Shown here: piece by piece, positions 36,733 to 46,280 of the stretch
Numbering within the stretch: position 1 is the stretch's first letter
Layout: each line of letters begins with the position of its first letter
Assembly (NCBI GenBank): GCA_021464415.1
Contig: CM038464.1
Coordinates: 2,976,001-3,040,000 of the forward strand
From: Lonicera japonica
Taxonomy: Eukaryota; Streptophyta; Magnoliopsida; Dipsacales; Caprifoliaceae
DNA: 64,000 bases
Direction: 5' to 3'
Position numbers and translations under genes: made by a program
The notes under the pieces: model-generated
What the model saw: the letters and a program-made list of their open reading frames with translations, nothing else
What the model was told of the DNA's origin: nothing
The model's database searches: none

Positions 36733-39072
36733 AAACAAAGCAAGGAAGGGAGACGGCAAGCAAGATAGAGGCACATGAGTGTGTGTGTGTGTGTGTATGA
36801 TGTTACAAGGGCAATGCTGCAATAAATAGAAGAAGAAAGAAGGCGAATGGGGAACTTTCAGCGGCTAAAAGAGCGGGGTAAATATTGCTGCTGGTGGGGG
36901 CCACTTGAACTCAGACATCACTGTTAAGGTTGCACAATTTTGCGCTGTTGCTGACAAATATTGTAAAGATACAAAATTATTTGAACCTTCAGTTACAACC
37001 TCAATGAGTGGGATACAATTTGATACGAGGGTTACTACCTCCACTTTTATTTGAAAGTTTTATGAGACTCAGGAAATTTATCACGTGAGAGCACTACCAT
37101 ATGTCTATAATTAAAAACCGTGTTTCATTTATTCAATAAATATAGCATTAGTTAAGTTGTTCTCTTCTTTTTATTATTAAAAATTATAATGTTTTTGTTT
37201 TATTTACCTTCATTTAGTAACCTACAATTACTATTATTCCTTCAGTGTTCTATACTTATAAGTGGGGTTCTTCTTGAGTCCCACTATTGTTGAAACAAGA
37301 TTGTGAGACAAGTAGATATACTTTTATCTTGAGTATTGATATATACTCAACTAGAGGCTCGTTCATAATATACATCAGCCAAGCTTGATTATCATTTTTA
37401 ACTTAGTAATATCTTGACCCACGTGAAATGTGCAAGGATCAAAAGGAATAACTCTGTTTAGCAACCGGATTCTAAATTCCAAGCCATTTTGGATTTCCTC
37501 CTAACACATTCCTAAGTAAGTTAGCAGCTAACCTCAAAACTTTGCACCTTCTTCCTTCAAGTCTCAACCCACAATAATACTTTTTGAGATATTAATTTGT
37601 AATACCGAAAACAATTATGTTCAATCAAATCCCTATAGTTCCTTTCATCGTTTGGATTTTGTGAAGGAACAGTCCTATTGGCATATAAAAGATTAGGTCG
37701 TAACTCGTGTCAAATGCATTATCAACTATTTAAATAGCATCTTAAATATCGGCCTCACAATTCTTTATCTCTTATATTATTATATAGTCCTCTCTTATGT
37801 TACTAACTTATTATAATAGTCGCCTGATTATTGTACTAGGAAAGCTTTAAAAATACTAGTTCTCCCTAAAAACAGATAGGAACTACAACTAAAATTCTCC
37901 AGTGTTCATCGTATCATAGAGCAGAGGATTATTTATCAAACACTTGCATGAATTAAACATACAAGAAGTAAAACATTCAACTCAAATCTAGAACAGAACT
38001 TACATTATGGTAATCCCTTAGTCCCAAAAAGAAAACACTAATTTAACCTAATCAATCAATTGTCCAGAATAAAAACCTATTTAGGTATGGTCAGATTTTG
38101 GTATATATATCACAAAAAAAGGAGTCATGGCATAGAAGTAAAAGTTAAAACAGGAGAAGAAGAATTATTAAACAAGATTAAAAAGTAAAGAAGACGAGGT
38201 ACCTAAGCCCGAACAACAAGAGAATATAATTGTCCGGTGAAAAGTAACCAAAATACACAAAATTCAAATCGAATATTTTTGGGCTGTCAAGATGCTAGTA
38301 AGTATAGTTTCTTTTTTTTTTTTTTTTTTTGTTTTCTTGTTGATTTGTGCTTGGACCCAAAAAAAAAGCCCTTCTATTAAGACTTAGGGCACTTAGGGCT
38401 CTGCCTCTTACATTGGCCTGGCCCATATATAGCCCGCCCGAATAGTCACGAAAGATTCTATAACGAGACCCCAATTTAATTTTTATTTTCCCAATTGGGG
38501 AAAGAAAAGGGCAATAGAAATTGATTTTAATTCTGTATTGGGGTTTATTAGTGGAACGACAGTGTTTTGGTGGTGTTCATTTTTTACGGTAATTTTATTT
38601 TTTATTCGCAAGTTGTTACGGTTATTCACCCTTAATTTATGCTAACTTTAAAACAAATTTCTCAAAACTTTCTTATAAAAATTGAGAAGTATACCCACCA
38701 ATTAATAATCCTTTAAATATATTTACTTTTAAAATTAGTTTCCTAATTAGAATATATACTTCCTTACTAATCTATTTTTCTCAATTTGTAAAAAAATTTA
38801 TTGATACAAGTACTATAAATTCATTATTCATCAAAATATAAAATACTACAAAACTGGTCGGAATTAATTTATATTAGTACATCATGACACTAGAATATTT
38901 TTTTTCAACAAATGGGTTTACTATTTTTTGTTCCTTTTGCTATACAATGAGGGCTCTAAAAAAATAAAAATAAAGCAGTATTAAAACTAAGAAACTAATT
39001 AAGTATTAGTGGAAGTAACAAACATCATTTCCTTCGATCTCAATCCTTTCAAGTCAAAGAAATAATATTCAA
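36733..39072. other. Intergenic DNA upstream of the 34.6-kb gene
   Basis: Just upstream of the start codon the plus strand has a (GT)n tract (36779-36796), placing a CA repeat in the leader of the minus-strand gene. The rest is AT-rich with poly(T) at 38313-38330. No gene is seen. Confidence 0.4.
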
Positions 39073-39075
39073 TTA

Positions 39076-39308
39076 TGCTGCGTTTGACGCACCGGATAAA
39101 AGAGTGAGATATGATAACTTTATCCTATCATATGTTTGATATTCGTCAAGATTAGATATCGGGATGAATTATTTATCCCATTAAAACTTCTTATCCCACC
39201 GATGGAAGGATTAATGAATCTCAAATGAGAGGTGAAATTGTTTTATCCTGCCCAAATAAGATTAACTAATCTAATCCGACTATGTAATCAGGCGCGTCAA
39301 GTACACCC
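39076..39308. mobile_element. Tourist/PIF-type MITE, left of a tandem pair
   Basis: The left end TGCTGCGTTTGACGCACC is matched by the inverse of GGGTGTACTTGACGCGCC at the right. TTA flanks both sides (39073-39075 and 39309-39311). The interior has many TTATCC/GGATAA motifs. The right-hand TTA is also the left TTA of the next element. Confidence 0.6.
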
Positions 39309-39888
39309 TTAGGGTGCGTTTGGCGCGCTGAATAAGGAGGTAGGATATGATAGGATAAAGGCCGGATATGATAAGAGTCAAAATTAGTCGAATATAAATT
39401 ATGTGAGATATGATAGCAAAGGAATCAGTCATATAATGATTAAGCGGGATCGGACAGAATAAAGATTAGTCGGATAAAGATTTAATAAACTTTACATTTA
39501 ATAGAGTTCTGGACTACAAATCCAGATATTATATAATACAACTTTCTTTTCTTTCAAATATATATGCAATTTTAATTGTTGTGCATAATTTTTTTTTAAC
39601 TAATGCGATTATTCTATTAATAAATAAGTTTCGTAAGAAACTTTTTCTAGAGAAAAGTTCTATATCACATACAATATTTACAAACTAGGCATTTAGTACA
39701 ATTTCAAATTCTAATGTTACCATTTTTTCTAAAATTAAAGTTTCTTATAAATATTTTCATTTAATAAAAAAATAAATAAAAATGCCATATTATAAAAGAA
39801 ATGAATTCTATTAATTGTATTACTGTAATTTTTGGTGGTTGAAAATTTTCATTAATAAATTTGATTATCTAAAAAGTGTAAAGAAAAA

Positions 39889-40096
39889 TGTTGACCTTAA
39901 AGTCAATTAATCTTATTTTGATGATGACAATAGAGTTAATGCGTGTTTATAAAAAGATAATAATTTTAAGCATATGAATAATATGCTCCCCCTAAATAGG
40001 TGCATAGATAAAAATGTAAATGAATAATATGCTCCCAAATTACACATGATTGATTTATTGTTATTATCAAAATAAGATTAAGACCTTAGGTCAACA
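39889..40096 (-). repeat. Rearranged 3' LTR remnant with two outward LTR termini
   Basis: The right end, next to the polypurine tract, reads on the minus strand TGTTGACCTAAGG..., as expected for the start of a 3' LTR. The left end reads TGTTGACCTTAAAGTC on the plus strand, which is the same LTR terminus in the opposite direction. The expected inner LTR end (CCTACA on the minus strand) is missing. The 208 bp is thus a short palindrome-ended remnant of an LTR of about 1.5 kb. Confidence 0.6.
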
Positions 40097-40110
40097 ATCT
40101 CCCCCTTTTT
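40097..40110 (-). other. Polypurine tract of the copia element
   Basis: On the minus strand AAAAAGGGGGAGATT lies directly before TGTTGACC, the position and composition expected of the plus-strand priming tract before a 3' LTR. Confidence 0.7.
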
Positions 40111-40481
40111 GATGATGACAATAAATTAATGTGTGTTAACAAGAACAAGCATAAATAGCATATAAATATAAATGAAAGAAATAGTTTAATAGTTAAAACT
40201 TAAATATAGTCATAGTTCTTAGAGTGTGTACCATTATCACTCTTTAAACTTGGCTTAAAAAATCACACACATCACACACATTATTTCTCCCCTTTTGATA
40301 TCATCAAAAAAGAGTGACTCTTGAGGTTGTGGTTGTGGTTGTGGTGAATTGGACTCACATATACGTCACTTAATGGAACGTTTTGAGCTGCTGAAAAAAA
40401 ATTGACTTCAGCCAACAAGCTGTTTTTGAGGATAGCATGCTGTTTTACTGCTCTAGAATCATCAAAAATCTACTAGAATGT

Positions 40482-40818
40482 CAAAGTCCTTTGTAGGAGA
40501 ATTGCTATAACTCTTTGTAGAAAACTCCAATTGATGCACTGTAAATTGAGTTAGAATGTAGACACATAGAGCTTTCCAGAAATATATGGTAGAGAACCTA
40601 ATTCTCAGCCAATTGGTAGAGTTTTAGTTGTAAAGTTGCACTATGTCCATATCAAGTCCTTTGTGGGAGAATTGCTATAACTCTTTATAGAAAACTCTAA
40701 TTGATGCACCGTAAATTGGGTTAGCAAGTAGACATATAGAGCTTTCCAGAAATATATGGTAGAGTACCTAGTTCTCAGCCAATTGGTACAGTTTTAGCTG
40801 TGAAGTTGTACCATGCCC
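40482..40818. repeat. Two-copy tandem repeat of about 168 bp
   Basis: Two direct copies start at AAGTCCTTTGT (40482 and 40651) and run through a shared TAGAGCTTTCCAGAAATATA block to a CAATTGGTA...TTTTAG end. They sit in the 3' non-coding part of the copia element. Confidence 0.8.
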
Positions 40819-41263
40819 AATTTTCTGCATATTATTTTGCCATTTTTTTTAATGGCTCAATAAAATGTCAAAACACGAAATATAACATGCAAAAGAAAAC
40901 AAGTATGGATATTAAATACATAAAGCATTTAAAAGTCTTACCACAATATTTAAAGTCGGTATAAAAAATCTTACCACAGCATTCAAAGTTATAAAAAATC
41001 TTACCGCAAAAAAAAAATCTTATCTTTTACCGCAGTATCAACATTACGCACATTTTCTCCCCCTATGTCAACATCAAAGAGGGATCTAGACCGTGCTAGG
41101 GCGGTGGACTTTAGATGCACGCGGGGGGCGCTGTATTTTTGACCTTTTAGGATGACAGCTTTTCATTTTCGGGATTCTTTTAATTGCTCTGCCTCTTGTC
41201 CCCTCTTTCTTGTTGTCTTCCTCGAGATCCATTTTCTTCTTATAACTTTTATAGAAGGTACCC

Positions 41264-42034
41264 ATGAGTAAAGGAAAGCAAATCACAAGTATGCCGAATA
41301 CCTTCTGTTGTACAGGTTCGTCTTGTGCTGCTTGCACTTATAAACGCAAGAAATGTCAGCCATGGTGTGAATATGCACAAATTTTTATGGATGTGATTAG
41401 TCGTCAAGATTATCGTACAATTTTCACCGTTTTTGGGGTAAATAGTGTTGCAAATATTTTAAAAGATATTCCTGAACATCAATATCTTGAGACTCTCTAT
41501 TCATTTCTTTTTGAAGCTAAGGCAAGAGTCAAGAATCCCAGTAAAGGCTGTATTGCACTTATTGTTTCTCTTGAACAGAAGGTACAAGAGTTACAATCAC
41601 GAGTGACAGCGTTAGAGGCTTTGCAATCGCGGGTGACAACATTAGAGGCTCGATTAGGAGAGTCTTCTAGCGCTAACCAATGCTTTTCTTTTGCTCATCC
41701 TAGAAGTTCTACAGTGCCCTTATCGTTAGTAGAAAATGTTGCAGTTGAAATTCTTCCGACTACCGGGAATCTTTCAGACCATGGTGCTTTTCAAACTAAT
41801 GTGGGTTTGCCGGCATATCTGACTCTGTCAGATTACCAAGCTGCTTTGGAAGGCCATTCATCACAATTTTCTCAAAGTGGTACTATTGCGGAGGTTGCCG
41901 AGCCAATGAGTCCTGATTGGACAGCTCTATTAGATATGGAGCATAATTTTGTTGATCATTCTTCTTCTAGTCTCGATACTGTTTTGAATTTTGATGCTGA
42001 TGATCTTCAGATTATGTTCCCTTCTTTTCTTTGA
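41264..42034 (+). CDS. LOB-domain (LBD/AS2-like) protein carried antisense in a copia element
   Basis: This is a 256-codon frame with no intron. LBD proteins are plant-specific DNA-binding transcription factors that act in organ-boundary and meristem development. The LOB cysteine block C-x2-C-x6-C-x3-C is complete (Cys21, 24, 31, 35). It is followed by a GAS-like block (residues 41-90, with IFTVFGVNSVANILKDIPEH) and the EAKARVKNPSKGC segment matching the EAxAR-DP-YGC region. A leucine-rich coiled coil spans about 99-131, within which LQSRVTALEA is repeated as LQSRVTTLEA. The acidic Ser-rich C-terminus (LDMEHNFVDHSSSSLD, then DADD) could be an activation region. Substitutions at usually fixed LOB positions (for example NPSKGC for DPVYGC) make it a divergent member. 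The ATG at 41264 is the first in frame; 41291 is an alternative. It lies on the opposite strand to gag between the broken pol and the polypurine tract. Confidence 0.85.
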   Translation: MSKGKQITSMPNTFCCTGSSCAACTYKRKKCQPWCEYAQIFMDVISRQDYRTIFTVFGVNSVANILKDIPEHQYLETLYSFLFEAKARVKNPSKGCIALIVSLEQKVQELQSRVTALEALQSRVTTLEARLGESSSANQCFSFAHPRSSTVPLSLVENVAVEILPTTGNLSDHGAFQTNVGLPAYLTLSDYQAALEGHSSQFSQSGTIAEVAEPMSPDWTALLDMEHNFVDHSSSSLDTVLNFDADDLQIMFPSFL

Positions 42035-42084
42035 ATGATAAATAATAATTTTTTTAGACTGCAAAATTATTGTTAGTTTATAAT

Positions 42085-42657
42085 AACATGCAAAATGAAG
42101 ACTTATGTTATTTACCAAGTTGACAAGCATCACAAATTTTATCTTTAATAAGTTTAGTTTTAAGCAATCCTTTAACTAATTCCATTTTAGATAATTTGTG
42201 AACTAAATCCATATTAGCATGAACTAATCTTCTATGCCATAACTAAGAAACATCATTTAATACGGATAAACATTTAACATATTGTTTAGATAAATCATCA
42301 AGTTCAAGGGTATATATGTTATTTGATCTATAAGCAACAAACAAGATAGAATTATCACTAATAATTTTAATAATGCAACATTCGGATTGAAAAATAACTT
42401 CATAACCTTTATCACACAATTGACTAATACTAAGCAAGTTATGTTTTAAACTGTCAACAAGTAGAACAATATTAATATAAGAAGATTTCTTACCAACTTT
42501 ACCTATACCAATAATTTTGCCTTTGGCTTTGCCTCCAAATGTGACGTTACCTCCTTATTTAGAAGTTAGACTCAAGAATTTTTTTTTTCCCATCATGTAT
42601 TTCGAGCATCCACTATCCAATAACCATTTTATTTTGCTAGCTTTTGCTCTTAGGCAA
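42085..42657 (-). pseudogene. copia pol remnant: protease and gag-pre-integrase only
   Basis: Continuing in the gag frame past its stop codon, the minus strand encodes KIKWLLDSGCSKYMMG, with the aspartic protease D-S-G. It then gives NLLSISQLCDKGYEVIFQSE and WHRRLVHANMDLVHKL...CDACQLGK, the gag-pre-integrase segment with its His and CxxC. The frame is continuous but has four in-frame stops (after ILV, and near 42553, 42243 and 42117). Homology stops at KSSF near 42085, about 50 bases from the end of the LBD frame, where the junction with the captured segment must lie. Integrase, reverse transcriptase and RNase H are not present anywhere in the element. Confidence 0.85.
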
Positions 42658-42659
42658 AC

Positions 42660-44411
42660 CTACACCAAAATCTTAAGCAACTTCTCTTTTGGTACCCAAA
42701 ATAAGTTGGGTCCTTTGGGATTAGCATACATAGTGGTTCCTTTAGGAATCCAAGCAAGTTTGTTCTTAGCAAAATTATTTTCTTTGTAATAACAAGAATG
42801 TGCACTATGAGTATTTCTTCCACAAAATGAGCAAAGATGAGTGGGATCATGAGGTGTGCATGTTTTAAAAAAGTTTTTGTAATCCTTTTGGTTGTCAATT
42901 TGGTTATAGCCCAAACCGGCTTTGTCAAAAACACACCTTTGCATTCCTAATAGTTTATCCAAATTATCCCTACCATTGGTGAATTTGGTTAAGCTATTAG
43001 TTAGATCATCCACTTGATCTTTTAATTTGACATTTTCTACTACAAGTGTGTTTGGAATTTCCTTTTCCTTTTCTTTCTTCACAGTATTGATTTCATTTTT
43101 CAAAACCATGTTTTCTTTCTCAAAAAGTTCACACTTGTTAGAAATTATCAAATTCTCCTTTTTGAGGCTTGCAAACTTTTTAGATAGATTTTCAAATTTG
43201 GTATGCAATTCCTCAAACATTTCATATAACTCATCATATTCATTTTCATCATGAGCATCATCATTTATAGAAATATCACTAAATGAATTATAAATAGAGT
43301 CTACCTCATTGTCTCTTGCCATAAGGCAAAGATTTGCCGTCTCCTCGTCGCTAGAGTTGGCATCGGACTCACCCTCTTCAGAATCACTCCAAGTTCCCTT
43401 GAGGGCATGCCTTACTTGTTTAAAGGCTTTATCTCTTTTATCTCTTCTCTCTTTTCTTCTAACCGGGCAATTTGTTTTGAAGTGTCCCGGTTCATGGCAA
43501 TGGAAACATTTTTTAACTTCTTCGTTTTCAACTCTTGGTTGAATTGATCGATCATTGTTTCTATTTGATGAAGAACCAAAATTGTTTCCTTTCTCTTGAA
43601 ACTTCTTATTCTTGGCTAGAAATTTCATGAAGTTTCTAGAGAGGAGAGCCATGTCATTGTCACCACCCATTGACTCTTCATCATCCTCTCGTTGACTTGC
43701 CTTGAGAGTAAGAGTCTTCTTGGCTTTTGGATCAACTTCTTCTTCTCTCTCTAATTCCTTCTCGTGGGTTTTAAGTGAACCCAATAGTTCATCCATGCTT
43801 AACGTTTTCAGATTCTTGGCTTCTTGAATAACCGTTACTTTGGGTCTCCACTTCTTAGGAAGAGTTCTAAGAATCTTTCGAATTTTATCCTCATTGGAGT
43901 ATTCCTTTCCAAGAAGATCTAAAGCATTAGTAATAATGGAAAACCTACTATACATAGAAGCAAGAGATTCATTAGGCTTCATTTTAAAGAGTTCATAATC
44001 ATGAACGAGCATATTTATATTATCATCCTTAACTTGTGAAGTTCCTTCATAGGCAACTTCTAATTTATCCCAAATTTCTTTGGCGGTTTTACAACTAAAA
44101 ATTTTGTTGTATTCATCTATAGTTAATGCACAGTGTAGAGCATTCAAGGCTTTAGCATTAAATTGGATTTTCTTAATATCATTCTCATCATATTCAGAAA
44201 TAGATTTAGAAGTGACTATACCATTTGCATCGGTTTTGGTAATCTTATACGGTCCAATAAGTGTAACTTTCCATTTCCATTGTTCAAAATCACTAGCTTG
44301 AAGGAAAGTGCTCATACGACTTTTCCAATAATTATAATTTTTGCCATCAAATAGCGGTGGTCTAGTGGTGGAAGAACCTTCGTTGATTTCGGTTCCTTGA
44401 TAAATAGACAT
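42660..44411 (-). CDS. Ty1/copia Gag protein, 583 aa
   Basis: Gag packages the retrotransposon RNA into virus-like particles. The N-terminus (MSIYQGTEINEGSSTTRPPLF) leads into a retrotransposon gag (UBN2-type) domain, about residues 20-225, with the typical YNYWKSRMSTFLQ and TAKEIWDKLEVAYEGT motifs. A CCHC zinc knuckle, CFHCHEPGHFKTNC, is at 302-315. A Lys/Glu-rich coiled coil covers about 385-480, and a second CCHC, CSFCGRNTHSAHSC, is at 527-540. The frame is intact and ends at a TAG, beyond which the same frame continues into protease. Copia elements of this type usually have one gag-pol frame, so that TAG may be a lesion. The start is the ATG at 44411, 44 bases after the primer-binding site. 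Confidence 0.9.
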   Translation of the reverse strand: MSIYQGTEINEGSSTTRPPLFDGKNYNYWKSRMSTFLQASDFEQWKWKVTLIGPYKITKTDANGIVTSKSISEYDENDIKKIQFNAKALNALHCALTIDEYNKIFSCKTAKEIWDKLEVAYEGTSQVKDDNINMLVHDYELFKMKPNESLASMYSRFSIITNALDLLGKEYSNEDKIRKILRTLPKKWRPKVTVIQEAKNLKTLSMDELLGSLKTHEKELEREEEVDPKAKKTLTLKASQREDDEESMGGDNDMALLSRNFMKFLAKNKKFQEKGNNFGSSSNRNNDRSIQPRVENEEVKKCFHCHEPGHFKTNCPVRRKERRDKRDKAFKQVRHALKGTWSDSEEGESDANSSDEETANLCLMARDNEVDSIYNSFSDISINDDAHDENEYDELYEMFEELHTKFENLSKKFASLKKENLIISNKCELFEKENMVLKNEINTVKKEKEKEIPNTLVVENVKLKDQVDDLTNSLTKFTNGRDNLDKLLGMQRCVFDKAGLGYNQIDNQKDYKNFFKTCTPHDPTHLCSFCGRNTHSAHSCYYKENNFAKNKLAWIPKGTTMYANPKGPNLFWVPKEKLLKILV

Positions 44412-44454
44412 GATCGTAAACTCTAAGATTGTTAAATCAAAAATAAGAGTACAA

Positions 44455-44466
44455 CCTCTGATACCA
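44455..44466 (-). other. Primer-binding site of the copia element
   Basis: On the minus strand TGGTATCAGAGG follows the LTR end CCTACA after two bases. TGGTATCAGAG is complementary to the 3' end of plant initiator methionine tRNA, the usual copia primer. Confidence 0.9.
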
Positions 44467-44468
44467 AT

Positions 44469-45975
44469 TGTAGGTCGGAAAATACCCTAGAGGGGGGGTG
44501 AATAGGGTTTATAAAACTAAATGCGGAATTTAAAAATCTTTTCAAAAAGTTTAAGTAAAACAATTTACTTAACAAATATATATCAAGGAATGTAAGCAAT
44601 AACAAAACAATCAATAATAAAGAGATTGAGTTAGAAAGATTAAACCAATCGAAATCCAAGATTTTTTGTCCACACGGTTCGGCTTGTTCCCCCTACTCCG
44701 CGCTCGGTTAGTTCCCCGAGAACTTCCACTAAAACCGATCTCCTTCCGGGTGAAGATCAAACCACTACAAGTGTATTCTTCTCACACACTCTACAAGTAT
44801 TGCTACACCACAACACTCTCACAAGATACCCTCTTGCTAACCTATGAGATACAACTCTCACAAATATGATTTGAATAAGTTTTGGTGGCTAAAACCAATG
44901 TACAATATCTCTCTTGTGTATAACAAAATACAAATGAAGCTCACACTAAGAGATATCAAAATTGATCAAAGTATATAGCTCAAAAATGAAATATTGATCA
45001 ATTAAATGAATTGAATACTTGAATAACTTTGTATATATGTAAAATGAGTTTGTAGAATGATTCAAGTATATTAAAACATGTCTAAGACATCATATTTATA
45101 GCTTACAAAATCATATGGCCGTTGGGGATGATTAAGAGAGGTTTTGGCTCCAAGGTATACATTTTCAAACTTTCCAACAGCTAGTTTTGACAAAAAAATT
45201 CAAAATTGTTTTGTTAATTTCTCCCAATTAGACCGTTGGATCATGCTCAAATTTTAGTCAAAATTTTCAGGAGATGTTGTCTAACTACTATAAAAATTTC
45301 AAAATGATCGGAGTTCGGGAAGGCCTCCATTTTACCGTTAGATCAAAACTGGGTAAAAATTGAGCGAATTTTAAACGAAAAATAAAAATATTTTTCCAAT
45401 TTAATAATTTAGTTCCAAATAAAATTCTAATGATTTTTGAACCTCAAAGATATGTTTCTAAGATACCTATTTTTATTAGAGCTTAAAATATGATCATTTA
45501 AAATTAATATGAATTTATTTTGAAACTCGGTTTTTGTAAAATGATGTTTTTCAAATAAATTCAATTTCAAACTAGTTTGAATCAATCTTTAAAAGATGTA
45601 AGAATATGTTTGAGTTATAGGGATTTGATCAATAAAGTATCTTTACATAAAATTTAAGCACTTACTCTATTTAATGATAATTCGAGTCTTCGTGATGCTT
45701 GATTGTCTTGTGCGTATCTTCATTTGATTGATGATCTTGATTCTTTCTTGGTTTTGATTCTTTGTGAAGCACATAGAGATCATTTGAATTCATTTCTTGT
45801 GAGTGAAAGCATTTGTGGAGCTTTGTGTGAGAGTTTGACTATATCGGTTTGACGTCACACTTGGTTGAAAAAGATATCGGCTAATGGCTATCATCATTGG
45901 AATAACCGAGTTAAATAACACTATATTAACTTATTGTAATTATCAAAATAAGATTAATTGACTTTAAGGTCAACA
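44469..45975 (-). repeat. 5' LTR of the copia element, about 1.5 kb
   Basis: It reads TGTTGACC...CCTACA on the minus strand, bounded inside by the primer-binding site. The outer 555 bp match 1-624 closely. It should hold the element's promoter. The inner part (about 44690-44790) is comparatively GC-rich. Confidence 0.85.
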
Positions 45976-46280
45976 AAAAAGATTGAAAAAAAATTAATTT
46001 TTTATATTCAATTTATTATCCGACAATCATGGGATAAAATAATACCACATATAGGGGTGGTACATATTTATCCTGTTTTAAAGAGATAAAATGATAATTA
46101 ATCTCGAATGCAATCCAGTCCCGTGTTGCGCTAAACGTGGGATAGGATTAAAATATTCTATCCACCGTTGCGCCAAACATATGACATAATTTATTTATCC
46201 TATCATTTTCGACAACAAACACTGGATATGATTAATTAATCATATCCTGCTTCTAATCCCGCGCGACAAACACACCCTTA

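Larger units (their letters stand above)
39889..45975 (-). mobile_element. Non-autonomous Ty1/copia element carrying an antisense LOB-domain gene
   Basis: Read on the minus strand: 5' LTR (45975-44469), primer-binding site, gag (44411-42660), protease and gag-pre-integrase remnant (to about 42085), antisense LBD frame (42034-41264), a 3' non-coding region, a polypurine tract (40110-40097) and a rearranged 3' LTR remnant. AAAAA flanks both outer ends (39884-39888 and 45976-45980), a possible 5-bp target duplication, though low-complexity. Integrase, reverse transcriptase and RNase H are absent. Mobilisation would need proteins from a relative; LTRs of the same family are present at 1-624 and, more diverged, at 58732-59690. 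Confidence 0.85.
39312..46277. mobile_element. Tourist/PIF-type element interrupted by the copia insertion
   Basis: The left end GGGTGCGTTTGGCGCGC and the right end (inverse of GGGTGTGTTTGTCGCGC) are well matched. TTA flanks both sides (39309-39311 and 46278-46280). The interior near both ends is rich in GGATAT/ATATCC and TTATCC motifs. The 6.1-kb copia element 39889-45975 lies inside. Without it the element is about 870 bp with no transposase. It is a clean example of nested insertion that dates the copia insertion as the younger event. Confidence 0.75.

Noticed and set aside
43027..44354. Several plus-strand frames between 43027 and 44354
   Set aside because: They are antisense shadows of the intact gag frame.
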